A stretch of DNA of 64,000 nucleotides. Source: Microplitis mediator. Its lineage: Eukaryota; Arthropoda; Insecta; Hymenoptera; Braconidae. Position 1 is the first letter of the stretch. The number at the start of each line of letters is the position of its first letter. Where the stretch lies: NCBI RefSeq assembly GCF_029852145.1, contig NC_079976.1, positions 1 through 64,000 on the forward strand, read 5' to 3'. The position numbers and the translations under genes are program-made. Below, in pieces: positions 27,738-40,479 of the stretch. The notes below the pieces were generated by a model, which saw only the letters and a list, made by a program, of their open reading frames with translations, was not told the DNA's origin and ran no database searches.

Positions 27738-28781
27738 TTAGGGTGTTAAAAAAAAAAAAAACAATTTTTTTTTTTTTTTATGGTATCCAAAAATTGAAAG
27801 TACAACTAAAAACAAAAATTTTGGTACCATTCCGAGCTCTTAATAATGATATTAAGGTTTGCCTCAATCCATTTTTCTATTTTCCATTTAAATAACACGG
27901 GAAAAAAAATTTTTTTGTTTTTAGAATTTTCTAGCTTACAGACGGATTTCTACTCAACGGATTTTTATGCGCAATAAAACTTTGTGTAGGAAATTGAACG
28001 CTCTACAAAAAAAGTCTCTTATCATTTTTTGATAAATCCCACTGTTCAAAAGTTATTTAAGTTTCAAGTCAAATTTATAGTAAATTTTGAGATTTTTTCA
28101 CTTTTCCGGCGAAACTATCAGTCTTATTACAAAATGTCATGGAAACTTTTTTGTAGGTAATTCTATTCCTTACAAATTATTACAAGTAAAATTTTTCGAT
28201 TTTCCGCATTGTTTTCAATTTATTTTCATTTCAATGTCAACCTCTTAAAATTAATCAAAAATCTATTTTTTTAAGAGCTTGACATTGAAATGGAAATAAC
28301 TTGAAAACAAGGCAGAATTTCATAAAACTTTATTCGTAATAGTTTGTAAGGAATAAAATTATCTACAAAAAAGTTTCTATGATATTTTTTGATAAGACTG
28401 ATAGTTTCGCCGGAAAAGTAAAAAAATCTCAAAATTTACTATAAATTTGACTTGAAACTTAAATAACTTTTGAACAGTGGGATTTATCAAAAAATGATAA
28501 GAGACTTTTTTTGTAGAGCGTTCAATTTCCTACACAAAGTTTTATTGCGCATAAAAATCCGTTGAGTAGAAATCCGTCTGTAAGCTAGAAAATTCTAAAA
28601 ACAAAAAAATTTTTTTTCCCGTGTTATTTAAATGGAAAATAGAAAAATGGATTGAGGCAAACCTTAATATCATTATTAAGAGCTCGGAATGGTACCAAAA
28701 TTTTTGTTTTTAGTTGTACTTTCAATTTTTGGATACCATAAAAAAAAAAAAATTGTTTTTTTTTTTTTTTTAACACCCTAA
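27738..28781. mobile_element. 1.04 kb fold-back element: near-perfect palindrome with ~500 bp arms
   Basis: Begins TTAGGGTGTTAAAA at 27738 and ends TTAACACCCTAA at 28781, with TA-rich flanks on both sides. The left arm, read outward-in, matches the reverse complement of the right arm. Compared directly, 27780-27840 matches 28681-28740 without mismatch, and about 27945-28120 matches about 28400-28575 with one. Toward the centre (about 28130-28240) mismatches become frequent. The symmetry axis is near 28260, with a loop of roughly 15-20 bp. No transposase frame is present. This is a full-length fold-back or MITE-type element, or a hairpin RNA source. Confidence 0.85.
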
Positions 28782-29562
28782 TATATATTTATAAAGAAAA
28801 ATATACCGAAGCCTATTGCTTAACAACAATTATATTTATATTAATTATTGATTATAAAATATATCTGATAATTTTATCATATTGTAAATATGTTACTGTA
28901 TTTATACTTTGATTATAATACAAGTAATTCTTTATTATTATTTTCACACAACAACTAGTAACTTTTTTTTTCTTTTCTTCATTTAACAGTAATCATGTTA
29001 AAGTTAATGTTAAAGATTATTCTCATTGATATCCTATAATGTTTTCGTAAAATAAATTATAAAATTAACAATAATAATATAATAAATATAGTTATTTGTA
29101 GTTAATTAAATTTCTTTGTCCTCGACAAATTGTGAGTTATAAATTATAGTAAACAATACATTTTTTTTTATCATTATTGCCATTATCTACATTACACGAT
29201 AAATAATATGGTTATATTAAGTTTAAATATTGTAAATAATATATTATTATAATTAACTTTTGATTATCTGAAATGATTAATTATATTACAATAAATATAA
29301 CTACATTGTATTGTTGTTATCATTAATTTTTAATTAAATTATTATTTATTTCATTTGTAAACACATCTACATCACTTGTTTTATTTTTTATTAATAGGAA
29401 AATTTTATTTACAAGGATTTTGTTATACAATATTCGGCAGATGGATTTAAGTATTTTTGTTATTTTCAGGTTGCGCCGTGCAAAAAAAAAAATGGATCTA
29501 ATAAGAATATATATATTTATTTATTTAAGTTATTTTAATTAACTGATAGAATTAATTTTTTT
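28782..29562. other. AT-rich stretch between the palindrome and JIP1 stop
   Basis: Probably includes the JIP1 3' UTR on the minus strand. No open frame, RNA gene or repeat was recognised apart from T and AT runs. Confidence 0.5.
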
Positions 29563-32500
29563 TTACTCAATATATATGTCCTCTATGGGGAAAGCAGTCT
29601 CAATAAATTTAGTATAGAATCGATGGAAAGCTCGTCTAAAAAAATATTAATATACATGATAAAACAAAATAATTAATAATTAAACTATGAATTAATTATT
29701 TAATCAAGTATATTAGTTACCCAACAGCCTCAGCAACAGGTCTCGTTGATTCTTGTCCAATAAACACATGACATGCAAACCTTTGTAGTGTAGGATGTTT
29801 AGTAATAAACCCAAGATATCTATGATCTCGTGGATGAAATGCACAAAAAGATACATTTTTAAGTGAATAAAAATAATCATGACATGGCCCTCGATTTTTT
29901 CGTTGCTAAATAATAAAATAAAATAAAAATAATAACTTAATATATAATACATATATATATATTTATTGATAATTTTATACAATAATTACCCTTGGTTTAT
30001 TACTACGATCAACCATACGAAGTCCCTGATCAGATATTTCTAATATACAACTTTGTGATTCTGGTAAATCACTAGCTGTATTGCCAACAATTCTTCTGAC
30101 TGCTTGACAAACAACACCTGTTCCTTTGTGAGCCAAAGTTTCAACGGATCCTAAATAACCCAACAAATAACGTTCTCGCTTAACTTTTGGTGCAGTAGGA
30201 TCAAAATCACTGTAGTCCATATCTACAGCATAAGCAGACGGAAATATTCCTTGACGTCCTGTCCGTAAATTCACACCTTAAGAAAATTATTATTATTATT
30301 TTTTTAACTTCCCGCTAAGAAAATTGCAAATTTAAAAAAAAAAAGGCAAGTTATTGGTTTTGGTCCGATTTTCGACAATCGAGTTTTCATCAGATGTCGA
30401 TGTTTTGAGATCCTAGGAAGCTATTCTGACTATTCCCGGATGGACGTCCATGTGTATGCGTGTGTGTGTGTGTGATCTTTTTTTTGTCCGACGATATCTT
30501 TGGAACGAATCAACCGATTTGAACGTACTTAGTGGCAATCGAAAGAGCTCACCAAAACTTAGAATTGATTAAATTTTGGGGTAGATCGGTCATGTAGTTT
30601 ACAAGTTATACGAAGAATAAAAATTAAAAAATTTTTTTGTTTTTAGTTTTTTTGCATATAACTCATAAACCACTTATCCGATTTACCTCAAAATATAATC
30701 AGTTTTAACTCTTGGTGAGCCCTTTCGATTGCCACCAAGAATGTTCAAATCGATTGAACGTTCCAAAGATATCGTCGGACAAAAATTATAATTTTTCAGT
30801 GAAGGTATGTTCTACCGGCCTAACAAAATTTTTGAGCTCTTCAAGCTCAAAAATTTACAAGTTATAATGTTTACGAGCTCCATGAGCTCGAAAACAGCGG
30901 CAAGTTTTGGGGCTGATAAAAAACTAATTACCTTCACACCATAAATCATCAGCTTCTTTTTGCACATAAATTGGATCACCAATTTCTAAATCTATTTCGT
31001 CATGATGCCGTGGTATAAACTTATGAAGACCGCGATGTGTTGCTTCTAGTAATTCTAATTGTGTGAATGGAATTCCTCCACTTCCTAATTATAAATTTTA
31101 TAAATAAATTAAGTAATGAAAAAAAATAAAAAATAAAATAGAATATATACCTGGAGTGCTACTGGGTGATGCAGAGTCAGTATTTTGTAAATTATTACTA
31201 GATGGAATAGGTGATACACTTTTAGGTCCATTATCAGGTGAATGAGCAGTACTATGTCCACTGTCAGTGGTCATTCTTTCACTGTCAGGCGATGAATCTT
31301 CGTTAAGTAGCCGTGAATGACATTTTCTAAGAATTAAATGAGGTCTTCCGGCTCCAATAACTCCTGACACACCTGCCAATTCGTCAGCTAACGAAGGAGA
31401 TGAGTGTAGAGGCACATAATTACCTGTCATTGCTAAATTTATTTTTAACATATCTATATAATTGTTTGCTTGTTTGATTATTATTATTATTATCAATATT
31501 TTATATTCATAAAAAACTTTAAATGTCGTTTACTTTTGTGTCAGTATTGTTTTATATATATTTTAATAGATATAAAAGTAATAAAAACTAGTTTAATTTA
31601 ATTTTATAACTAAATAATAGTCATTTAAATAAAAATGATATTGTTATTATTATTCTTACATTTATTATTGTTGTTGTTGTTGTTATTATAATTATTTTTT
31701 GGTATTTCAGGTAAACGTCTACGTCGTCGTTCATTAGCACTACTGGCAGGTCGATTGCCCGCGTGTTCAGGAGTAGGGCAACATGATGATCCAGTCGTGA
31801 GACTTGAGCACGAACCACCAACCGAATCACTGACTATTGCACTGTCGTATTGTCCAATAATGTTGATTATTGAACCTCGAGATCCTCCATCTCTACCTCC
31901 AGGCTGATATCGAATCCTGCTGCTCAGTCCACCGAACAAGCTAATGTCATCCAAGGTACAGGGACAGTCTAGTCAGCTAATACTACTCTATGCTAATATT
32001 ATTTGTAATATATGCATTTACTACTCTAACAATTATTAATATTATTTTGGTTTAATTTTCAATAGATTTAGACATTTTCAAGTCTAAGGAGTCATTCCTG
32101 ATCATCATTTTCATGTAGACGTCTATACGTAAATTAATTTTTTTTTGTATAATGTCTTTTGAAATGATCCAAGGCAATTATCGAAGTTCAAATTAATAAG
32201 ACAATTAGATTTTAAAGTCCATTGTCGACTAACAAGTTGTTGCAAGTTTATTATACAGATTTATCTTTCAAATTTGAAATTTTATTATTAAAATTTTTTA
32301 TTAGATTTACGTTTTATCAAAAGTCTTTAAAATTTTTATAAAACATGGTCAATAATTAATCAATTAATTTATGAAATATTGTACAACAAAAATTAATTTT
32401 TTTGATCAAATAAAAAAAAATCATTTTTTAAGATTAAAATGTAAAAAAAAATAAATGATTGAGCTTTCTCAATAAGAAAATAGTGGCAAGTTTTTGAGTT

Positions 32501-32855
32501 GGCTGACATCAGGGTTCAAATCATTTTTCAAATTTTTAATTTCCCGCTATGAAAATTGCAAATTTTCAAAAAAAAGGCAAGTTATTGATTTCGGTCCGAT
32601 TTTCGAAAATCGAGTTTTCATCAGATGTCGACGTTTTGAGGTCCTAGGAAGCTATTCTGACTATTTCCGGATGGACGTCCGTGTATATGTGTGTGCGTGT
32701 AAACTTTTTTTGTCAGTTCTCTTGGTTGGAATACGGACTGTCTTAGAGTTAATATTAAGACCTCAAATTTTCAGGAAAGTTTTTTTTTATCAATTTAGAA
32801 GCATTTTAGCCCCTGAGAGCAAAGAAATTCGAAAACATCCCTGCTAAGGACCACC

Positions 32856-32903
<48 letters not shown>

Positions 32904-34055
32904 GATTTTTGAACTGTATGTTATTTATGGCCCATATAAACCTAAGGTTTCAGGGCTAAAACTTTATTAATAAATAATTTAAAAATCTATAATAAAAGTT
33001 ATGTAATATATAATTAAATCTGTACCTAAAATCACTGTCAGCGACTATTGAGGAATTGTGATCAAGGTCTTCACTATCATCACCGGATGTGTGACCACTT
33101 TGATTATCATGCTGATTAACAATTATTTGGGCATCTTCTTCATCATCTGAATCATCAGGTTCTGGTGGTGTAATACGTGGACAAGAGAGATGACCATTAT
33201 CACTTGCTTGTGATGATGTTGGTGAATCGTCGACCAATACATCATGAACAAGACTTGATAAAATAAAATTCATAATTATTATATTTATTTATTTTTCTTT
33301 CATTTTATACCATTGAAAAAATAACTAAGTAGCAGATAAACTAACATAAATATCAGACAAACATGTATATCAATTAAAAAAATTTAGTTAAAATAAAATA
33401 TCATCAATTGCTTGGCAAAAAAAAAATTCTAAAATTTTATTATTTATTGCAATTGTTACACTATAAATTTACAACCATATATATGTATTTAAATGAGACT
33501 TTGTTCTCCAATATATAATATATTAGTAATTACTAGACACTAATATCGACGCATGCTAACCACCAAGAGGGGTTGAGGTCAGAGGCTACGAACTACCCAT
33601 TGCAGTTTACAAGCCATATATTAAAATTCAAATTTTTTTATAGTTTTCCATCATTTTTTTTTTTTTTTTAATTTTATCTTGCTGAAAATAAAATTCTATC
33701 AATTTCAATGATTTAAATAACAATAAAAGAAATTTTTTTTGTATTTGAATGATATTTATTAATAACGTTTTAATTTATTTGAATGTTAAAAAAAAATAAA
33801 TAAATAAATGATACACAATAGAAACAATAATTATACAGATATATAAGTTTAAATAATTAACTAATAGCCATGAAACTATATAGTATGTAATAATTTTATG
33901 AAATAAATATATATATATATATATATTTATGTGTACGCAATAAGTACATAATATTTGTATAAATAAGCTTACGTGTAATTTGAAATAGGCGCTTTTAAAT
34001 GTTGAGGTAAACGCTCAAAGTAATGGCGAAATTCTTCAAATTCACTATCAGCCAT
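29563..34055 (-). CDS. Aplip1: JNK-interacting protein 1 / Aplip1, kinesin-JNK scaffold, SH3 + PTB
   Basis: Axonal scaffold linking kinesin light chain, JNK-pathway kinases and APP-like cargo. Exons in transcript order: 34055-33973, 33253-33026, 31940-31660, 31432-31151, 31084-30932, 30276-29990, 29905-29721, 29635-29563. They sum to 1572 nt, 523 residues, with every junction in frame. The start is MADSEFEEFRHYFERLPQHL. A basic RRRRRLPEIPK motif (residues ~175-185) precedes a poly-Asn run. The SH3 domain covers ~299-358 (THRGLHKFIPRHHDEIDLEIGD across a splice, then TGRQGIFPSAYAVDM). The PTB domain covers ~370-510 (RYLLGYLGSVETLAHKGTG, CHDYFYSLKNVSFCAFHP, GFITKHPTLQRFACHVF). It ends FPIEDIYIE, like the kinesin-light-chain-binding tail of JIP1. 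An obvious RPKRPTTL-type JNK-binding motif was not seen. Acceptors before exons 3 and 4 were chosen for frame. Confidence 0.93.
30303..30915 (+). repeat. Dispersed fold-back repeat in a JIP1 intron
   Basis: Begins near TAACTTCCCGCTAAGAAAAT, runs through AGCTATTCTGACTATT and a (GT)n tract, then has an internal inverted repeat. The left arm (GTCCGACGATATCTTTGGAA, ~30487, through GGCAATCGAAAGAGCTCACC) is answered by a right arm (GGTGAGCCCTTTCGATTGCC ... AAAGATATCGTCGGAC, ending ~30781). It ends in GAGCTC/AAGCTC-rich sequence at about 30825-30890. The left part recurs at 32497-32700 and, inverted, at 9515-9655. No coding capacity. Confidence 0.8.
32497..32850 (+). repeat. Second copy of the dispersed repeat in a JIP1 intron
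   Basis: From about 32535 (AATTTCCCGCTATGAAAATT) to about 32700 it parallels the copy at 30303, with GGTCCGATTTTCG, CATCAGATGTCGACG, GAGGTCCTAGGAAGC and GGATGGACGTCC. It diverges after a short GT tract. The open frame across it is a by-product of the repeat. Confidence 0.8.
32859..32900. repeat. (AT)n microsatellite
   Basis: Uninterrupted AT dinucleotides in a JIP1 intron immediately after the dispersed repeat copy. Confidence 0.95.
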
Positions 34056-34260
34056 TGTCAATTAGACGGCACGAATCCTGGAGGCCCCGTCTACGGGGGA
34101 TACACACACCTCCGCCGTCCTGATAGTCGACGTCGACGTCAACGTTAAGCCTAACAAAGAGGGAAGAGGGTAAGGGCGCTATCGTCGTCAGTCTATTGAT
34201 TCCAATTGTAGTCAGACGCAAGCGCCAACACCAACCCCTCCATCACTCTATATATCTTTT
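34056..34260 (-). promoter_or_regulatory. JIP1 5' UTR and probable promoter patch
   Basis: Directly upstream of the JIP1 start codon the base composition changes sharply. It contains CCTGGAGGCCCCGTCTACGG, CACCTCCGCCGTCCTGATAG, repeated GTCGACGTC/GACGTCAACG words (CRE-like ACGTCA core) and GGGCGCTATCGTCGTCAGTC. A GC-rich patch abutting a start codon in an AT-rich genome is the usual signature of a 5' UTR and start region. The exact start was not assigned. Confidence 0.5.
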
Positions 34261-35526
34261 ATGTTTTATGTAATATGTAATAGGAAAGAATAAGAATAAA
34301 ATAAATAAAGAGAGATAGAGAATAGAAAGGAGATAAGACTTTGTTAGATGCTCAACGTCATCCCCAATCAACTTTTAAAATAAAAAATATAAATTACATT
34401 TTATCATTTGCACCGGTATAATGTTTTATATACTCTTGTTCTCTTTCATCTTATTGACTTTATTTTATTATTATACATGTAATTATAATTTTTAATTTAG
34501 TTGACTAATTTATTAGTTTGTTTTATAATTCTCCTTCTATATATATATAATTCAGTTTTGATAAATATTTAAACTAAAAAATAATATGATTGTAAGAAAA
34601 TCAAAAAAAAATAACAATTCTGAGACCCTTTAAAAAAAAAAAAAAGTGATTTTTTATTGTTTACTGATATTAAATACTGAGTATCATCGAGGAAGGCGAT
34701 TGACGTCATTTGTATTTTATATTGAAAATATTATTATTGTAATTGTAATTTATCATTATTGAAATATTATAAAAAATAAAATTTTGATGTATTAACAGGA
34801 GTTATCAGATTTTTTCGTAAACTAAATCTCTAAATACAAAATACAGACCTTACATTGATGCACTACTGTCTAATCTAGCAAAGTGCGCTTAAATTGATTG
34901 ACAATATTTGTTTGTTTAAGAGAAAAACTCGGCCAAAGTTTTCATTTACTGCACAAGTGCAACAAAGATACTACCCTTCGTGGACTTGAGTGTAATAAAG
35001 AGATAATTTATTAATATAACAACTGAATAACTTGTTGCGCTTAAATATATGTATAGTATATTAAAGAGAGTTAATGCAGTTATATAAATATATATTAGAT
35101 CAAAAGCTTCTGTCATTTAACAGGGTAAGATAAAGATAAAACGTTTAAAGATAATAATGACTAGCATCAAATGAAAGTTTTGATCTTGTCATCTTCACTC
35201 ATTTTAGTTTTATAATATAGTAAGTTTTAATTTCTTTTATACAAAATACATATAATTAATTTAAACGATTTATTTGGTTTTGTTAATTATATTATAAATT
35301 AAATTTTACCAATACATTATTTATTTATTTATTTAGTTAATGAAATTACACAAATAAGTTGATTAATGAATGAAACGCTTTTATAGATAGATAAATATAA
35401 GCGGAAAATAAAATGATAATAATAATAATAATAAATTGGATGGATCGATCAAGCAATTCTTTTAGTTGAAGGAAAACATCCGGCATTATTTAGCCAAGTG
35501 GCAATGGGAGCTGTTGAGTAAAGTAG

Positions 35527-35566
35527 AGAAAATCAGAGAAAATCAGAGAAAATCAGAGAAAATAGT
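35527..35566. repeat. 10-bp minisatellite, four copies of GAGAAAATCA
   Basis: Three exact units of GAGAAAATCA and a fourth ending TAG. Intergenic. Confidence 0.9.
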
Positions 35567-36033
35567 CTGATAGTAGTAAGTAATGGGGCTGAGCCGGCCG
35601 GGTATATATAATGTGCTGAATATATATATTATTTATTTATTTATATATGTACTGCTATTTGTATAAAAACTACTCAATAGTATACAAAATAAAAATAAAA
35701 AATGTATATTATATGTATTTTTTTAATATTAAAACATAAAAGAAAAAAAAAAAAAAAGAAGAAGAAGAAGAAGAAGCAGCAGAAGAAGATATTTTATTAA
35801 GCTTTTATTTTATTCATTATAAAAGTCATTGTGATTTTTAATATCCTGCTCAACGATCTGTATCTTTTATCCTTAATTAATTAATAAATTATTATAATGT
35901 ATTATTATAAGGTTGTTGATTTATATAACCATGACCATGAAAATGAAACATTTAGTCCGCCCATAAAAATAGTAAGTGGTGAGCTTTACCAGTAAGTCAA
36001 CCAATCGGATCAAGAACAAGAACTGTGAAACTT

Positions 36034-36096
36034 TACTGGTGATACTGGTGATGCTCGTGATACTTGTGATACTCGTGATACTCGTGAGACTGGTGA
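36034..36096. repeat. 9-bp minisatellite, seven copies, upstream of tryptophan hydroxylase
   Basis: Units TACTGGTGA, TACTGGTGA, TGCTCGTGA, TACTTGTGA, TACTCGTGA, TACTCGTGA and GACTGGTGA lie in direct succession, ending about 200 bp upstream of the tryptophan hydroxylase ATG. Variation is at positions 1, 2, 5 and 6 of the unit. It is either an ordinary minisatellite in the 5' region or a clustered binding-site array. Confidence 0.9.
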
Positions 36097-36299
36097 ACGG
36101 AGGGGTTGAAAGCTTAAAAGACCGATACCAATTCTAGATACTCACATTTTATCGTTTTCATCTTAACGAGACACAACTACCTGAAACCCTGATACTACTC
36201 AACAAAATAATAAATTATTTATTATATTATTTTAAAATAAATTTCATAAATTGTTTTATACAGTGAGCGTTTAATAGTAATTTATATACTAATAGTATA

Positions 36300-39089
36300 A
36301 TGAGTGGATCGGGAAAAAGTCTTTTGGGTATGTGGCTTTATCGCCGAGGTGAAGAATGGACTCTCAAAGAGGGTAGTCCATTACATAAATCAAAAAATGT
36401 AAGTTATATATATATATATATATATACTATTTTTAATTTAAAATTAATTATACTAAAACTTATATTTACGATACATAAAATTATAATTAATAATACGAAT
36501 ATAATAAATATAATATGATAGGTTCCGATTGTTAAAAATATGATAGAATCAGATAAAAAAAATTCAGTTGTATTTTCATTGAAAAACCAAATTGGTGGAC
36601 TAGCTCGAGCTCTTCAAGTTTTTCAAGTATGTTTAATGATGATAATAATAATAATAATGATAATAATTATTTATTTATTAATTGAGTTAATTTTTGTTGT
36701 TGGGTGGCGGTAAATAATTAAAAAAGGACTTGGGTGTAAATGTAGTACATATAGAATCACGTAAATCAGTAAGACGTGGTTCAGAATATGAAATTCTTGT
36801 TGATGTTGAATGTGAATCAAAGATGATGGAACAACTTACGCGAATGTTAAGTCGTGAAGTCGCTGCTATAAATCTTGCACAGTATGAACAAACTGGTAGT
36901 ATACCACATCCACCATTATTATCTGCAGCACCTAGTTTTGGTAAATAATAAATATACGATATTAAAAATACATAATTATTTTTTATAACTATTTAAATTT
37001 AATAGATTTTAGTCAAGTTGACATGCCATGGTTTCCTAGAAAAATTGGAGATCTTGATCAAGCTCAAAATGTTCTTATGTATGGTACTGAATTAGATGCT
37101 GATCATCCAGTAAGTCTATGTATACATATTAGTTAGTTTAATATTTTATTCATTACGATTTTTTTTAGGGTTTTAAAGATCCCGTTTATCGTAAGAGACG
37201 ACAACAATTTGCTGATATTGCTAATAATTATAGACAGTAAGTTAAATATAAAAATAATTATAATTATTATTATTATTATTATTATCATCTTTTAACTGTA
37301 TATATATTTATTTTTTAATATAAATTAAAGTGGACAACCAATACCTAAAATTAAATATACTCAAGAAGAAATAAGTACATGGTAAGTGAAGAAATAATAA
37401 TAATAATGAATAAAAGTTTTATAATGCTTGACTTTTTATGATCGTGTTTCTCCATATACGAAGCCAATAAAATAAAAATCTATGTACAATACTCATTTAT
37501 TCTAAACTTACTTATTGGTGCAGCTTCAAGACACGATGAATAGACTCAAATTGCCCTAATTAAATATTACTAAGTTTGAGAAAGTTTATTCTTCAATGAT
37601 GCAATTTATTGAGTAATAAAACTGATTTGTGTCTATGTGTACTTAATCCAATATAAATTTTAAATGAATAATTATTTCAGGGCAACAGTTTTTCGTGAAC
37701 TATATCAGCTGTATCTGAAGCACGCCTGTAAAGAATATTTAGAAAACTGGCCAAAATTAGTTAAATATTGCGGTTATAGGTATTTTTTTTTTTCTACTAC
37801 TACTAATAATAATTATTATTATTATTACTATTTATTTATTTTTCAGAGAAGACAATATTCCTCAACTTGAAGATATTTCAGTATTTTTGAAACGTAAAGA
37901 ATAGATTGCTTCAATTTTAAATAATTATACCCTTTATAATAATAAAAAATAATTAAATTTAACTGTTATAATTGCAGGAATGACTGGTTTTCAATTACGT
38001 CCAGTTGCTGGATATTTATCACCACGTGATTTTTTAGCTGGATTAGCATTTCGTGTATTTCATTGTACTCAATATATACGTCATTCATCAGATCCATTTT
38101 ATACACCAGAACCGTAATGACTCCAATACCTATATACATATATGTATTTTTTGTTTTTCCTACATATTTTATTTTCTTTTTTGTTTTGTTTTTAGGGATT
38201 GTTGTCATGAATTATTGGGTCATATGCCACTTTTAGCAAATCCAAGCTTTGCACAATTTTCACAAGAGCTTGGTTTAGCTTCTTTAGGAGCTTCTGATGA
38301 TGATATTAATAAATTAGCAACTGTAATTGTGTTGTTATTATAAAAACTTTTTAAATAAAATAAATTTTGCTATATATAAATAATTATTTTTCATTACTAG
38401 CTTTACTTTTTCACTGTGGAATTTGGATTATGTAAGCAAGAAGGTGATTTACGTATTTATGGAGCTGGATTGTTATCATCGGTTGCAGAAATGAAACATG
38501 TATTGGAGACTAAAGATAAAATATTTCGTTTTGAGCCTGATGTTACTTGTAAACAAGAATGTGTGATTACATCTTACCAAAATGCTTATTATTATACTGA
38601 CAGCATTGAGGAAGCAAAAGAAAAAATGAGGTAATTTAAAAAAATAAAAATATATTCATATAGATATATTATTGATTAATCAACTTGAAATTAATTAGAG
38701 CATTTGCTAATGAGATACAACGTCCATTTGGTCTACGTTATAATGCATACACCCAATCTGTTGAAGTACTTACCGATGCACAAAAAATAACAGCATTGGT
38801 TAGTGAATTACGTGGTGATCTTTGCATTGTATCAAACGCATTGAAAAAAATTCACGAGCAAGATGATACCGTCGATGTAGAAAAAATAACAAGTCTTTTG
38901 ACTCAAGGAATTAACTTGACACATGACCTATCATCATCATCATCATCATCATCATCATCGGATACTGATGATGGTGATAAAAGCCCGAACATCGATCATA
39001 TTAAAAATATAGAGACTCCTTGTGTAGATCCCTCTGACAATAATCAAGAATATTATCCAGATCCTAATATTCTCAATCGATTACGTTAA
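36300..39089 (+). CDS. Trhn: Tryptophan 5-hydroxylase (neuronal), serotonin synthesis
   Basis: Biopterin- and iron-dependent hydroxylase converting tryptophan to 5-hydroxytryptophan, the rate-limiting step of serotonin synthesis in neurons. Exons: 36300-36398, 36522-36626, 36727-36940, 37006-37109, 37169-37236, 37331-37381, 37681-37779, 37847-37893, 37978-38113, 38196-38322, 38401-38630, 38699-39089. They sum to 1671 nt, 556 residues, all junctions in frame. An N-terminal ACT-type regulatory domain (SLKNQIGGLARALQVFQDLG) is followed by the catalytic core (GTELDADHPGFKDPVYRKRR, RPVAGYLSPRDFLAGLAFRV). The iron ligands are His312 and His317 (HELLGH) and Glu357 (FFTVEFGL), with the spacing of TPH1. 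A C-terminal helix (GDLCIVSNALKKI) is followed by an acidic, Ser-repeat tail. YTQSVEVL and overall similarity favour tryptophan over phenylalanine hydroxylase; substrate is inferred. Confidence 0.93.
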
Positions 39090-39094
39090 ATAAA

Positions 39095-39141
<47 letters not shown>

Positions 39142-39372
39142 TTATTCAATATAATAATATTATTAATTATTTATTTAATTATCATATATGTATTATTAGC
39201 ATAATGTGTGTACTTGTTAAAATGCTTCTGCTTAATATATAAACACACAATATTCGTAAGTGTCATATATACTAATTGCATCATAATAATGTATACTAGT
39301 GTCCGATAATTGAAAACAATAAATATATCTATTTAATCTGCAATGAGAAAAAGTTATTCATTGAATTTAAGT

Positions 39373-39416
<44 letters not shown>

Positions 39417-40418
39417 CATAAAGACATTAAGCAGGGAAAAACTTATAAGAATTCACACACAAGTAAGAATATGTACAAAGTATTATTATTATAATTATTA
39501 TTATTACGATTTACTGTTTAATCTTATATCATAACATTTTGAGTGCAATCAATAAATCATTTATACACACTTATAATATTTAATAGATACACAAACAAAA
39601 CGAAAATTTTAAACAACTCCACAATCACGTGAAAGTAATATTATCATTGCAAATTACTTAGTTTATTATATAATTTAAATTCGTTATCATAAATTATTAT
39701 AACATTGTATTAATTTTTGAATGTGTATACATTTTGTTTTTATCATTTTTTTCATCAGCTATAAAATTGTTTAAATTATCATAACTAGAATATCGGTTTA
39801 TTATAACAATAAATCAATACCATTGATCGTTTTTCTATTGGAATTTAAAAAAAAATATTTGTTTTTACAATAAATTACTTATTAATAATCATTTATTATT
39901 TACACTTGTTTCTTTAGAATCGATATAATATTTTTTTCTACTTTCTTTCAAATAAAATCTAAATTTTTAAAAAATAATTTATTGATATATATATATATAT
40001 AAATAATTAATCTATCAACATTAAAATAAACCTATAGAAATGTTTTTCACTGGCGTTTAATTAATTTCAGTATACTGATTCTTAACATACAATTAACTGG
40101 TTATCAAACAAACACAATTTTTTCTTCATATAATATTATTATTATAAAATATATGTATATATTTATAAGGTAATTACTTACAAGGATATTTTAATTTTTA
40201 AAATAAACCGCCAATGTACATTAATACAGTGCGAAAAATTAATTTAATTGAAATGATCTAATTCTTAATAAATAATTGAGTCAACATCAAATTCGTATAA
40301 TTATAATATGTCATTAAATATACTATTTAATTCAAATAAATCAAATATGGAGATGAAATTTAATAGTAATATTTACCAGGCATTAAAATATAACTTATTA
40401 TTATGTTTATCAGTATTG

Positions 40419-40479
<61 letters not shown>

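Larger units (their letters stand above)
34261..36299. other. Divergent intergenic region between JIP1 and tryptophan hydroxylase
   Basis: About 2 kb separating two genes that run away from each other. It holds two short minisatellites (35527-35566 and 36034-36096), a (GAA)n run at about 35757-35790 and AT-rich DNA. No gene was seen. Regulatory DNA for both neuronal genes is likely here, but no individual site is claimed. Confidence 0.5.

Noticed and set aside
27738..28781. Telomeric TTAGGG signal at the palindrome ends
   Set aside because: Only one TTAGG unit at each end and no tandem run; it is the terminus of the inverted repeat.
29713..29982. Minus-strand frame ending DLLLRLLGN as a separate small protein
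   Set aside because: It is the wrong frame over the JIP1 PTB exon 29721-29905; the correct frame reads CHDYFYSLKNVSFCAFHP and joins its neighbours.
32494..32847. 117-codon plus-strand frame MSWLTSGFKSFF...
   Set aside because: Lies within a dispersed repeat copy in a JIP1 intron and has no splice or family support.
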